Source: Sphingomonas psychrotolerans (GTDB lineage: Bacteria; Pseudomonadota; Alphaproteobacteria; Sphingomonadales; Sphingomonadaceae). Taken from it: DNA of 64,000 nucleotides. Each line of letters begins with the position of its first letter. The stretch's first letter is position 1. The stretch spans positions 930,001-994,000 of the forward strand of contig NZ_CP024923.1 in assembly GCF_002796605.1 (NCBI RefSeq), read 5' to 3'. Both the position numbers and the translations under genes were made by a program. This document shows positions 17,411 to 26,003 of the stretch, one piece after another. A model generated the notes under the pieces. It made no database searches. It saw only the letters and a list, made by a program, of their open reading frames with translations, and was not told the origin of the DNA.

Positions 17411-18481
17411 ATGGCAGTCCTGACCGAAGAACAGACGATGCTGCGCGACATGGCGCGCGAATGGGCGGACAATGAATCGCCCGTGACGGCGTATCGGAAA
17501 ATGCGCGATGCGGCGCCGGCGGAATATTACGACGCCGCGGCATGGCGGGCGCAGGCCGAGATGGGCTGGGCGGGGATACTGATCCCCGAGGCGCAGGGCG
17601 GCGCGGGGATGGGCTATCTCTCGCTCGGCCTCGTGCTCGAGCAATTGGGCCGCAACCTTGCCGCGACGCCGCTGGCTGCGACCGCGGCAGCGACGAGCGC
17701 GCTGCTGCTTGGTGGTTCGGAGGCGCAGCAGGTGGAATGGCTGCCGCGGATCGCCGCAGGTGACGTGGTGGCGGCGCTCGCAGTCGATGAGGGGCCGCGC
17801 TTCGCTCCCGACAAGATCGCTACGACCGTGGAGGGCGGCAAGCTCAGCGGTACCAAGGAATTCGTTGCCGAGGGTGACAGCGCGCAGCTGTTCGTCGTGG
17901 CCGCGACCGACGGGCTCTATCTGGTCGCGGGCGACGAAGGCGTGACCCGGTCGCCCCGGAAACTGACCGACGCCCGGAGCCACGCGCAGCTTCGCTTCGA
18001 CGGCGCGCCGGCCGGGAAGCTGGAAGGCGGCGCCGATCTGCTCACCCAGGTGACCGACCGCGCCACCGCGGCGCTATGCGCCGAGATGCTCGGCATGGCC
18101 GAGGCCGCGTTCGCGCAGACCAACGACTATCTCAAGACCCGCGTCCAGTTCGGACAGGTCCTCGCCTCCTTCCAGGCGCTGCAGCATCGGATGGCGAAGA
18201 TGTTCACCGAACTCGAACTGATGCGCTCGGTGGTGGAAGGAGCGCTCGAGGCGATCGATTCCGGGCGCGCCAATGTCAGCCACGAAGTCAGCCTCGCCAA
18301 GGCGGTGGCGGGCGAGACGCTCCATCTGGTCAGCCGCGAGACGATCCAGCTGCACGGCGGTATCGGGATGACCGACGAGCATGACGCCGGCTTCACCCTC
18401 AAGCGTGCGCGAGTGCTGGAGGCCATGTGGGGCAATGCCGCGTGGCACCGCGAGCGCTTCGCGCGGCTGTGCGGCTATTGA
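17411..18481 (+). CDS. Acyl-CoA dehydrogenase, small subunit type
   Basis: 356 residues. It has an N-terminal MAVLTEEQTMLRDMAREWAD helix bundle, AGILIPEAQGGAGMGYLSLGLVLEQLGRN, and the C-terminal LHGGIGMTDEHDAGFTLKRARVLEAMWG typical of the shorter partner of paired acyl-CoA dehydrogenases. The middle beta domain is poorly conserved, as usual for these. It is likely co-transcribed with the large gene at 16099 across a palindromic repeat. The ATG at 17411 was chosen because the alignable N-terminus begins there; the upstream frame runs through the repeat. Confidence 0.88.
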   Translation: MAVLTEEQTMLRDMAREWADNESPVTAYRKMRDAAPAEYYDAAAWRAQAEMGWAGILIPEAQGGAGMGYLSLGLVLEQLGRNLAATPLAATAAATSALLLGGSEAQQVEWLPRIAAGDVVAALAVDEGPRFAPDKIATTVEGGKLSGTKEFVAEGDSAQLFVVAATDGLYLVAGDEGVTRSPRKLTDARSHAQLRFDGAPAGKLEGGADLLTQVTDRATAALCAEMLGMAEAAFAQTNDYLKTRVQFGQVLASFQALQHRMAKMFTELELMRSVVEGALEAIDSGRANVSHEVSLAKAVAGETLHLVSRETIQLHGGIGMTDEHDAGFTLKRARVLEAMWGNAAWHRERFARLCGY

Positions 18482-18488
18482 GCTGCAT

Positions 18489-18566
18489 CGTCATCCCGGC
18501 GGAAGCCGTGATTTCAGGCGAAGGGGGCAGGAGCCTCATGAGATCCCGGCTTTTGCCGGGATGACG
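18489..18566. repeat. Paired palindromic repeat (CCCGGC family)
   Basis: Left arm CGTCATCCCGGCGGAAGCC and right arm AGATCCCGGCTTTTGCCGGG ending in ATGACG, directly after the acyl-CoA dehydrogenase stop. The left arm has one mismatch (CCGTG for CCGGG). Confidence 0.85.
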
Positions 18567-18648
18567 GTTGGGGGCTGCACCCTGGCTCCCGACTGGTGCA
18601 TTCGGGCAACACCCCGGAGCCAGTCCCGCTTTGCAACGTTTGTTATGC

Positions 18649-18677
18649 TTGACGGCCCTTAGGGAACACGCTGTTAT
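18649..18677 (+). promoter_or_regulatory. Candidate promoter of the TonB-dependent receptor
   Basis: TTGACG (18649-18654), a 17-base spacer, then TGTTAT (18672-18677), about 57 bases ahead of the receptor start. It is the best housekeeping-type promoter match I saw in the window. A GGGAGAGAG ribosome site follows at 18720-18728. Confidence 0.55.
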
Positions 18678-18733
18678 TCGAGGGTAGGGTATGGAACCGC
18701 AAAGCGTTCCGGCCCGTGGTGGGAGAGAGAAAG

Positions 18734-21502
18734 ATGATGCGGTTACGCCTTCTGTCAGCCTGTGCGGCTCCGGCAATGATCATGGCACTCGCAACGCCTG
18801 CTTATGCGCAGGAGGCGGCGAGCGCGCCAGCCGCGCAGGATGCGGCACAGGAAACCGACTCCTACGACCCCAACGACATCGTCGTCACGGCGCAGGGCCG
18901 CGCTCAGGTGCTTGCCGACGTGCCGCTCGCGGTCTCGGCGATCAGCGCCGAGACGCTGCAGCAATCGGGCGCCACCGACATCCGCCAGCTCAATCAGGTC
19001 GCGCCGTCGCTGCTCGTCTCCTCGACCGGCAGCGAAGCCAACGGCTCTGCGCGTATCCGCGGCATCGGCACGGTGGGGGACAATCCCGGGCTAGAAAGCT
19101 CGGTCGCGGTGTTCATCGATGGCGTCTATCGTTCACGTTCGGGGATCGGCCTCAACGAGCTCGGCGAGATCGACCGGATCGAAGTGCTGCGCGGGCCGCA
19201 GGGCACACTGGGCGGGCGCAACGCATCGGCTGGCATGATCAACATCGTCAGCAAGGCGCCGTCGCCGACCTATGGCGCGGGGGCCGAGTTCACGTACGGC
19301 AATTTCGACCAGATCCGCGCATCGGGCTTCATCAACGTGCCGCTGGGCGACACGCTGGCCGCGCGCATCGACAGCGTCTTCTCGCGGCGCGACGGCTTTT
19401 ATCACGACCTTGTCAACGATCGCGACATCAACAACCGCAATCGCTATTTCGTGCGCGGGCAATTGCTGTTCGAGCCGTCGAGCGATCTGACGATCCGGCT
19501 GATCGGCGACTATACCAAGCGCAAGGAGGAATGCTGCGCAGCGACCTATATCAGCCGCGGCATGAACGAATATATCGGCAATCTGAACGATCCGGCGCAG
19601 AACAACATCGTCCGGGTGCTGCAGGGTCTCGGCCAGCCGGCAGCGGCGTTCACCGAGGGCTATAGCCGCGACATCTATATGTCCCCCGGCCGCAGCTATT
19701 ATGGCGAGACCGAGGATTGGGGCGGATCGGTGCAGGTGGACCTGAATCTGGGCGGCGCCAAGCTGACCTCGATCACGGGCTATCGCAACTATGTGAGCGA
19801 TCAGGGATCGGATACCGATTATAGCCGGGTGGACATCCTCTACCGCGCCGCCGACGGCAATTCGGCACGCGAATTCAAGACCTTCAGCCAGGAATTGCGG
19901 CTGCAGGGCACTGCGTTCGACGACAAGCTCGACTGGCTGATCGGCGGCTATTACGCCAACGAAGATCTGACGGTCACCGACAATCTTCGCTTCGGCAGCC
20001 AATATGGCCGGTTCGCGACGTGCCGGATCATTTCGGGCGGCGGCCTGGCGGCGCTCTATTCACCGACATCGGCGGGGTGCCTGGCGGCGCGGCCTGCAGC
20101 GTTCGGTGCCGCATCGCCGCTGATCTATGCGGGGTTCGACCGGCTCGATGCAATCAACAATCGCGGCTCGACGCTCGACCGCTACGACCAGAACAGCCGC
20201 AACTGGGCGCTGTTCACGCACAATATCGTGCACCTCGCCAAGAACTTCGATCTGACTCTGGGGCTTCGCTACACCAACGAGCGCAAGCGCTTCGACGCGA
20301 CGTTCGGCAATGACAATACCGGCTGCACGGCCAATCAGGCGGCGCTGACTCCGTTCCTCACCAATGCCGGGTTGAGCGCAGTGGCGGGCGCGTTGATCGG
20401 GCTCTCGTGCCAAGGCAACTCGACAGCGGAGCTCAACGGCGTATCGATCAACGACGAGCGCAACGAAGACGAATTCACCGGCACCGCCGTGGTTTCGTGG
20501 AAGCCCACCGACGATCTGCTGCTCTATGGCAGCTATTCGCGCGGCTATAAGGCGGGCGGGTTCAATCTCGATCGCTCGGCGCTCAAAAATCCCATCCAGA
20601 TCGTGGGCGGCCTGCCGACGACGACCTTTGCCGCGGCGGGCGGTGCGCAGGCCCTGGTGGGCAATCTCCAGTTCGATCCGGAGACAGTCAATTCGTTCGA
20701 GCTGGGCCTTAAATACTCGACCGGGCCGTTCAGCCTGAACATCGCGGCCTTCCGGCAGGAGTTCAAAAACTTCCAGCTCAATACGTTCAACGGCACGGTC
20801 TTCCTCGTCCAGAACGTCAATGGCTGCGGCGCGAACCTGGCCGGCGGCGACCGCGACCAGAGCAAGTTCGCGACGGCGACCAACTTCAATGCCGCGGCGG
20901 CGACCACCGGCGCGTGTTCGTCGGATGACGTGACCTATGGCGTGCTGGCGCAAGGTGTCGAGCTCGAGGCGTCGCTGGTGCCGCATCGCGACGTCCGCGT
21001 CGGGCTGGGCCTGACCTATGCGCAGACCAAATATCGCGATCACCTGGTCGGTAATTCCGCGGGCGCGCCGCTCGATCAGGCGCTTCGCAAACTGCCGGGC
21101 GACAATCTGTCAAACGCGCCCGAGATCGTCGCCACCGCTTCCTTCGCCTGGACCCCCGACATCGGCAGCTCGGGGATGAGCGGTCTGCTTTATTTCGACA
21201 CCCGCCTGACCGACGATTACAATACCGGCTCCGACCTGTTCCCGCAGAAGGAGCAGGACAGCTATGCGATTTTCAACGCCCGCGTCGGCATCCGCGGACC
21301 GAACCAGCGCTGGTCGATCGAATTCTGGGGGCAAAACGTCTTCAATGAGAATTACACCCAGGTCGGGTTCAATTCGCCGTTCCAGGAAGGCGCGGCCGGG
21401 GCGCCCTTCACCGACCTGCAATATCCGGGCGGGCGGCAGATTTTCTCGGCCTATCTCGCCGAGCCGCGGACCTATGGCGTGACGCTGCGCACACGCTATT
21501 GA
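18734..21502 (+). CDS. TonB-dependent outer-membrane receptor
   Basis: About 922 residues. The signal peptide ends near PAYAQ. The short TonB-box-like DIVVTAQGRAQ is followed by the plug domain (VPLAVSAISAETLQQSGATDI, VFIDGVYRSRSG, IEVLRGPQGTLGGRNASAGMINIV) and a large beta-barrel ending in an aromatic-rich strand (TYGVTLRTRY). The plug sequence is of the kind abundant in sphingomonads for uptake of organic molecules rather than clearly for siderophores. The catabolic neighbours suggest it imports a lipid, terpenoid or aromatic substrate, but this is inference. ATG 18734 was chosen for its GGGAGAGAG site; an ATG at 18716 is an alternative. Confidence 0.9.
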   Translation: MMRLRLLSACAAPAMIMALATPAYAQEAASAPAAQDAAQETDSYDPNDIVVTAQGRAQVLADVPLAVSAISAETLQQSGATDIRQLNQVAPSLLVSSTGSEANGSARIRGIGTVGDNPGLESSVAVFIDGVYRSRSGIGLNELGEIDRIEVLRGPQGTLGGRNASAGMINIVSKAPSPTYGAGAEFTYGNFDQIRASGFINVPLGDTLAARIDSVFSRRDGFYHDLVNDRDINNRNRYFVRGQLLFEPSSDLTIRLIGDYTKRKEECCAATYISRGMNEYIGNLNDPAQNNIVRVLQGLGQPAAAFTEGYSRDIYMSPGRSYYGETEDWGGSVQVDLNLGGAKLTSITGYRNYVSDQGSDTDYSRVDILYRAADGNSAREFKTFSQELRLQGTAFDDKLDWLIGGYYANEDLTVTDNLRFGSQYGRFATCRIISGGGLAALYSPTSAGCLAARPAAFGAASPLIYAGFDRLDAINNRGSTLDRYDQNSRNWALFTHNIVHLAKNFDLTLGLRYTNERKRFDATFGNDNTGCTANQAALTPFLTNAGLSAVAGALIGLSCQGNSTAELNGVSINDERNEDEFTGTAVVSWKPTDDLLLYGSYSRGYKAGGFNLDRSALKNPIQIVGGLPTTTFAAAGGAQALVGNLQFDPETVNSFELGLKYSTGPFSLNIAAFRQEFKNFQLNTFNGTVFLVQNVNGCGANLAGGDRDQSKFATATNFNAAAATTGACSSDDVTYGVLAQGVELEASLVPHRDVRVGLGLTYAQTKYRDHLVGNSAGAPLDQALRKLPGDNLSNAPEIVATASFAWTPDIGSSGMSGLLYFDTRLTDDYNTGSDLFPQKEQDSYAIFNARVGIRGPNQRWSIEFWGQNVFNENYTQVGFNSPFQEGAAGAPFTDLQYPGGRQIFSAYLAEPRTYGVTLRTRY

Positions 21503-21509
21503 GCGCGAC

Positions 21510-21539
21510 GGGAGCGGGGCACGCCTCGCTCCCTTTTTT
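21510..21539 (+). terminator. Intrinsic terminator of the TonB-dependent receptor
   Basis: GGGAGCGGGG (21510-21519) pairs with CCTCGCTCCC (21524-21533) around loop CACG, with one G-U wobble, and is followed by TTTTTT (21534-21539). It lies eight bases past the receptor stop. Confidence 0.9.
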
Positions 21540-21764
21540 CCCTGAGGGCCGGCGGGGCGGATGGCCGGCGTGATCAGCGATTCGATCGAGTCTTTAGTCG
21601 GGTCCGGAAATACTTGCGCCCGGCGAGACTCGTCTTCGCCGCGGGGGCGCCTTGGGCGATCTCCATTATTGGCGCGTGAGCGCGTTGTCCAAGCAGGCGG
21701 AGAGTCGTCGACTGGGGGAGAATGGTCGTTGCGCACCTGCACGCACAAGTGCCACGTACGGCGG

Positions 21765-22115
21765 ATGAAGTCCGAGACCGCCAAGCGCCCCAAAGGACAG
21801 AGCTACCCACTCAAGTCCTCTAAATTGGAAGAGGTGCTTGCGAGTGCAGGGGTTTCGATTGACGTGTATCTAATTCGCAGCCCCGGCCCGCTCTTCGATG
21901 CGTTTTTTTGGCCGCCCAACCCCAACGTCCCTTATGAACGCCTCTATGTGCGGGCTGGGTCCGTGCCGATAGAACAGGCGGCTGATGCACGGCGCGAGAT
22001 CGAAGCGACCGCGCTTCCGAAACTGGCGCAATGGATTGCACGGATACTTGCCGCGGACCGGAAATCGTCGCTCAGGCGTGAGCAGCAGGTGCTCGTTTTC
22101 TGGCGGCGCAAATGA
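21765..22115 (+). CDS. Hypothetical protein
   Basis: 116 residues from ATG 21765; the frame stays open upstream to 21561, but that part looks non-coding. The protein is compact and soluble, with KSSKLEEVLASAGVSIDVYL, then LFDAFFWPPNPNVPYERLYV and a C-terminal helix ATALPKLAQWIARILAADRK. The aromatic FFWPPNPN segment is distinctive. I think similar small proteins exist in other sphingomonads, but I cannot name a family or function. Codon use is less GC-biased than in the neighbours, and the gene stands alone between the receptor terminator and the convergent TetR gene, so recent transfer is possible. Confidence 0.55.
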   Translation: MKSETAKRPKGQSYPLKSSKLEEVLASAGVSIDVYLIRSPGPLFDAFFWPPNPNVPYERLYVRAGSVPIEQAADARREIEATALPKLAQWIARILAADRKSSLRREQQVLVFWRRK

Positions 22116-22154
22116 CCGCATTTATCCTCGCGACCGCGTCTCTCGCCGCCGTCG

Positions 22155-23393
22155 TCAGCCCTTCAGCACGCGATCGTCGAACAGCCCGAACGTCAGGGTC
22201 GAGGCATAGAAGGCGACCGCTTTCTCGCGCGGCATGGTGCTCGCCCATTTGCGCATGTCGAAGGCGGCGTTCTGGATCGCCATCAGCGCCTGCGACGCGA
22301 CCAGAGGATCGATTGCGCGGATCGTGCCTTCGGCGATGCCGTCGGAGAGCATGCCGGCGAAGCGGCGTGCGATCCTGTTCGAGCGGTCGATCATCGTCGA
22401 GCGGACATGTGGTGGGAGGCCCGACAACGCAGTGGTGCGCAGCAACGGGCCGCGTTCGGAGAATTGATAGTCGAGCAACGTCGCGATCGTGCTCTCGAGC
22501 CGCTGCCAATGGCTGCCCTGGTGGCTCTCCGCAAGGCGCTGGGCGTCGGCGATGATGTCGAAACTGCGCTTGTAGCAGGCGATCACCAGATCGTCCTTGG
22601 CATCGAGATGGTGGTAGAAGCTGCCCTTGGTGACGTTGAGCTCCGAGGCGATCCGCTGGACCGAGGCGCCGCGATAGCCGAGTTCGTTGATCAGCCGCGT
22701 CGCCGCGAGCAGAAATGCCTCGCGGCCCGGTTCGGGCTCCTCGTGCACGAGGTCGAGCATCTCGGGCGTCCAGTCCTGCCCCGGCGCGGCGATGCCGGAA
22801 CGGAACACGTCCATCAATCGCGCCTCGACGCGGGGATATTCGTCGACTTCGTAGCGCGGCAGCCACGCAGTGAGCCAGAAAGTGTTCTCGAGCAGTACAT
22901 GCGCGCGCGCGCCGTTAAGGTCGGTCTCGGCGCGGCTGGCACCGGTGCCCCACAGGCTGCGGGTCTTGCGGAAGATGTTGCGCCAGCCGGCGAGGAGCTG
23001 GCCCTTGGTCGGGTCCTCCATCGCGCGCAGGTCCGAGAGGATCGCGAAGTCGCGCTCGTCGCCGCGGCGGATGCGGGCCAGCCGCTCCATGTTGATGTTA
23101 AGATAACGCGCGACCCGGGCTTCGGGCGTCGCCTCCCGAAGCGCGGCGTCGAGCATTGCGTCGAGCCGTTCGAGCGTCTGTTCGAAGGCGGCGGCGGCGA
23201 GGTCTTCCTTGCGCTTGAAATAATAAGTGACCGAAGTGGTGTTGAGCCCGACGCGCCGCGCGACGTCCGCAAAGGTCATGCCTTTGGCGCTCTGCTCGTT
23301 GATCGCGTCGGCCGCTGCGGCGAGGATCGCGTCGCGCTTCGCCTGGAAACGCTTGGTACCGCCGCCGCTCTCGATGTTTCCAGGTGCATTCAT
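22155..23393 (-). CDS. Double-domain TetR-family regulator
   Basis: 412 residues, about twice a normal TetR protein. There are two helix-turn-helix regions: GMTFADVARRVGLNTTSVTY followed by YFKRKEDL (about residues 38-65), and RGASVQRIASELNVTKGSFY followed by HHLDAKDDL (about 240-268). Each is followed by its own ligand-binding-type helical region, so this is a fusion of two TetR units. It is divergent from the ACAD11-type gene at 23537 and likely controls it, through a palindrome at 23479-23494. A second inverted repeat, GTGCA-N5-TGCAC (23384-23398), overlaps its own start codon. The inducer is probably an acyl-CoA. Confidence 0.88.
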   Translation of the reverse strand: MNAPGNIESGGGTKRFQAKRDAILAAAADAINEQSAKGMTFADVARRVGLNTTSVTYYFKRKEDLAAAAFEQTLERLDAMLDAALREATPEARVARYLNINMERLARIRRGDERDFAILSDLRAMEDPTKGQLLAGWRNIFRKTRSLWGTGASRAETDLNGARAHVLLENTFWLTAWLPRYEVDEYPRVEARLMDVFRSGIAAPGQDWTPEMLDLVHEEPEPGREAFLLAATRLINELGYRGASVQRIASELNVTKGSFYHHLDAKDDLVIACYKRSFDIIADAQRLAESHQGSHWQRLESTIATLLDYQFSERGPLLRTTALSGLPPHVRSTMIDRSNRIARRFAGMLSDGIAEGTIRAIDPLVASQALMAIQNAAFDMRKWASTMPREKAVAFYASTLTFGLFDDRVLKG

Positions 23394-23478
23394 TGCACGC
23401 CAGTCTAACGATTTCGCGGCGCAGCCAAAGTGTTTTTTGAAGGTGCGTGTCTCGATTTTTCGCTGCGTCCACCCCCTT

Positions 23479-23494
23479 TACCGAATATACGGTA
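23479..23494. promoter_or_regulatory. Candidate TetR operator
   Basis: TACCGAATATACGGTA is an inverted repeat with 5-bp arms (TACCG/CGGTA) around AATATA, in the 143-base region between the divergent double-TetR and ACAD11-type genes. It is 42 bases ahead of the acyl-CoA dehydrogenase start, where a repressor would block transcription. No second copy was noticed in this window. Confidence 0.55.
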
Positions 23495-23536
23495 CGTTCT
23501 AGGCAGGACGAGACAACGAGACTGGAGGGTGCTGCG

Positions 23537-24820
23537 ATGGACTTCACGCTGAGCGAGCGGGAAACCTGGTTCCGCGACCGGGTGAAGGCGTTCATCCATG
23601 GCGAGATCCGCCCGCGCGACGGCGACTATCACGCGCAGCAACGCGAGGGCGATCGCTGGAAAGCGCTCCCGGTGATCGAGGAGATGAAGGCCAAGGCCAA
23701 GGCGGCCGGGCTGTGGAATTTCTTCATGCCGCCCAATTCCGGACAGAGCCATGTCGACGACAGCTTCGAATTCGAGGGCACCCAGCTCAGCAACCTCGAA
23801 TATGCCTTGTGCGCCGAGGAAATGGGGCGGCTCGGCTGGGCGTCGGAATGCTTCAATTGCTCGGCGCCGGATACCGGCAACATGGAAGTGCTCCACCGTT
23901 ATGGCACGCGCGCGCAAAAGGACGCATGGCTGAAGCCGCTGATGCTTGGCGAGATCCGCTCGGCCTTCCTGATGACCGAGCCGGCGGTCGCCTCGTCGGA
24001 CGCGACCAACATCGAGACGCGGATGGAGCGGGACGGCGATCATTATGTAATCAACGGACGGAAATGGTGGTCGTCTGGGGTCGGCGATCCGCGCTGCAGA
24101 ATCGCGATCGTGATGGGCAAGACCAGCCCTGAGGCCTCACGCCATTCCCAGCAGAGCCAGATTCTGGTGCCGCTCGACGCGCCCGGCGTGCGTATCGAAC
24201 GGATGCTTTCGGTTTTCGGGTATGATCATGCCCCGCATGGGCACGGCGAAGTGGTGCTCGAGAATGTCCGCGTGCCGGTCGAGAATGTTCTCCTCGGCGA
24301 GGGCCGCGGGTTCGAGATCGCGCAGGGGCGGCTGGGGCCGGGGCGGATTCATCACTGTATGCGGACGATCGGCGTGGCCGAGGAAGCGATCGCGGCGATG
24401 GCGAAACGGCTGGTCAGCCGGGTGGCGTTCGGCAAGCGGCTCTCGGATCATTCGGTGTGGGAACAAAGGCTTGCCCGCGCACGGATCGACATCGAAATGA
24501 CGCGGCTGCTGTGTCTCAAGGCGGCAGACATGATGGACAAGGCCGGCAACAAAGCCGCGCAGCTCGAGATCGCGATGATCAAGGTGCAGGCGCCGATGAT
24601 GGCGCTGCAGATCATCGACGACGCGATCCAGGCGCATGGCGGGGCGGGCGTGTCGAGCGATTTCGGGCTGGCGCACGATTGGGCGGGGATCCGTACGCTG
24701 CGGCTCGCCGACGGGCCGGACGAGGTCCACAACCGGGCGATCGCACGAGCGGAGTTCGGGAAATATGGGGACTTTAAGGCGGACCGGGTTTCGTCGGGCG
24801 AGATCGGCGTTTCGCGCTGA
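23537..24820 (+). CDS. ACAD10/ACAD11-type acyl-CoA dehydrogenase
   Basis: 427 residues. The sequence follows the dehydrogenase half of animal ACAD11 closely in recalled motifs: [71 protein letters not shown] and [20 protein letters not shown]10/11 and bacterial LvaC act on 4-phosphorylated acyl-CoA, removing the phosphate to give an enoyl-CoA. The separate kinase gene at 26000 supports the same role here. The ATG at 23537 has GGAGGG eight bases upstream. It is the first gene of a rightward cluster ending at 28754 and is likely repressed by the divergent double TetR protein. Confidence 0.9.
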   Translation: MDFTLSERETWFRDRVKAFIHGEIRPRDGDYHAQQREGDRWKALPVIEEMKAKAKAAGLWNFFMPPNSGQSHVDDSFEFEGTQLSNLEYALCAEEMGRLGWASECFNCSAPDTGNMEVLHRYGTRAQKDAWLKPLMLGEIRSAFLMTEPAVASSDATNIETRMERDGDHYVINGRKWWSSGVGDPRCRIAIVMGKTSPEASRHSQQSQILVPLDAPGVRIERMLSVFGYDHAPHGHGEVVLENVRVPVENVLLGEGRGFEIAQGRLGPGRIHHCMRTIGVAEEAIAAMAKRLVSRVAFGKRLSDHSVWEQRLARARIDIEMTRLLCLKAADMMDKAGNKAAQLEIAMIKVQAPMMALQIIDDAIQAHGGAGVSSDFGLAHDWAGIRTLRLADGPDEVHNRAIARAEFGKYGDFKADRVSSGEIGVSR

Positions 24821-24826
24821 GTCCGT

Positions 24827-24902
24827 GCTCCTGCGAAAGCAGGGGGCCAGGATGATCGGGCGATTGCCTTTGTGACTCTGGGTTCCTGCTTTCGCAGGAA
24901 CA
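24827..24902. repeat. Paired palindromic repeat (CCTGCGAAAGCAGG family)
   Basis: Left arm CTCCTGCGAAAGCAGGGGGC and right arm TTCCTGCTTTCGCAGGAAC. Same family as 9724-9799 and 31685-31757. It lies between the ACAD11-type gene and the alcohol dehydrogenase gene. Confidence 0.85.
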
Positions 24903-24917
24903 CTGGAAAGGGATGGA

Positions 24918-26003
24918 ATGAAAGCAGCCGTACTTTTCGAGGTGGGGAAGCCGCTCGAGATCGCCGATGTCGTGGTCTCGAAGCCGGGGCCACGCGAAGT
25001 GCTGATCCGCACTGTAGCGTGCGGGGTGTGCCGTTCGGACCTGCATTTCGTCGACGGTGCATTCCCGCATCCGGTGCCGACGGTGCCGGGGCACGAAGCC
25101 GCGGGAGTGATCGAGGCAGTAGGCAGCGATGTCGCGCATCTGAAGCCGGGCGATCATGTCATCACCTTCTTCACGGTGTTCTGCGGATCGTGCGAGATGT
25201 GCGTGACCGGGCGGCCTTCCTTGTGCATCGATCCGTCGACGCGGCGACCGGCGGAGGCCGAGCCGCGGCTGAAGCTCGCCGACGGAACGCCGCTGGCGCC
25301 GTTCCTCAATCTGTCCGCTTTCGCCGAGATGATGCTGGTCCACGAGAATGCCTGCGTCGCGATCAGCAAGGAAATGCCGCTCGATCGCGCGGCCCTGCTC
25401 GGATGCGCGGTGATCACCGGCGCGGGGGCGATCTTCAACGACAGCCGGGTGCGCCCCGGCGAGACCGTGGCGGTGATCGGCGCGGGCGGGATCGGGCTCG
25501 CGGCGATCAACGCGGCGAAGATCGCCGGCGCGGGGCAGATTCTCGCGATCGACCCGATGCCGGAAAAGCGCGAGCTGGCGATGCGGCTGGGCGCGACCGG
25601 GACGCTCGATCCCAATTCGGAGACGATCGTCAAAGACGTGCTCAAGCGCACCAATGGCGGGGTCCATTATGCGATCGAGGCAGTCGGGCGATCGAACACC
25701 GCCGAGCTCGCGTGGAACATCCTGCGCCGCGGCGGCACCGCGACGATCCTTGGGATGATCGCGCCGGGGAACAATGTCAGCCTGCCGGGGCCGACGTTCC
25801 TTACCGGCAAGAAGATCCAGGGATCGCTGCTCGGGAGCACGCGGTTCCCTATCGACATGCCGCGGCTGGTGCAGATGTATCTCGACGGGGTGCTCGATCT
25901 CGACACGATGGTCGCCGAGCGGATCAAGCTGGGCGATGTCAACGAAGCGCTGGAGAAATTGCGCGGCGGGCACAGCGTTCGTTCGGTGATCGAGTTCGCA
26001 TGA
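24918..26003 (+). CDS. Zinc-dependent alcohol dehydrogenase
   Basis: 361 residues, medium-chain dehydrogenase family. Catalytic zinc ligands are in VACGVCRSDLH and VPGHEAAGV. The structural zinc cysteines are in FCGSCEMCVTGRPSLC. The Rossmann motif GAGGIGLAAINAAKIAGAG binds NAD(P). The substrate is not readable. In this cluster it may oxidise or reduce a hydroxy or keto acyl intermediate, or a precursor alcohol. The GGAAAGG site (24906-24912) supports ATG 24918. Its TGA stop overlaps the kinase start as ATGA, so these two genes are tightly coupled. Confidence 0.88.
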   Translation: MKAAVLFEVGKPLEIADVVVSKPGPREVLIRTVACGVCRSDLHFVDGAFPHPVPTVPGHEAAGVIEAVGSDVAHLKPGDHVITFFTVFCGSCEMCVTGRPSLCIDPSTRRPAEAEPRLKLADGTPLAPFLNLSAFAEMMLVHENACVAISKEMPLDRAALLGCAVITGAGAIFNDSRVRPGETVAVIGAGGIGLAAINAAKIAGAGQILAIDPMPEKRELAMRLGATGTLDPNSETIVKDVLKRTNGGVHYAIEAVGRSNTAELAWNILRRGGTATILGMIAPGNNVSLPGPTFLTGKKIQGSLLGSTRFPIDMPRLVQMYLDGVLDLDTMVAERIKLGDVNEALEKLRGGHSVRSVIEFA

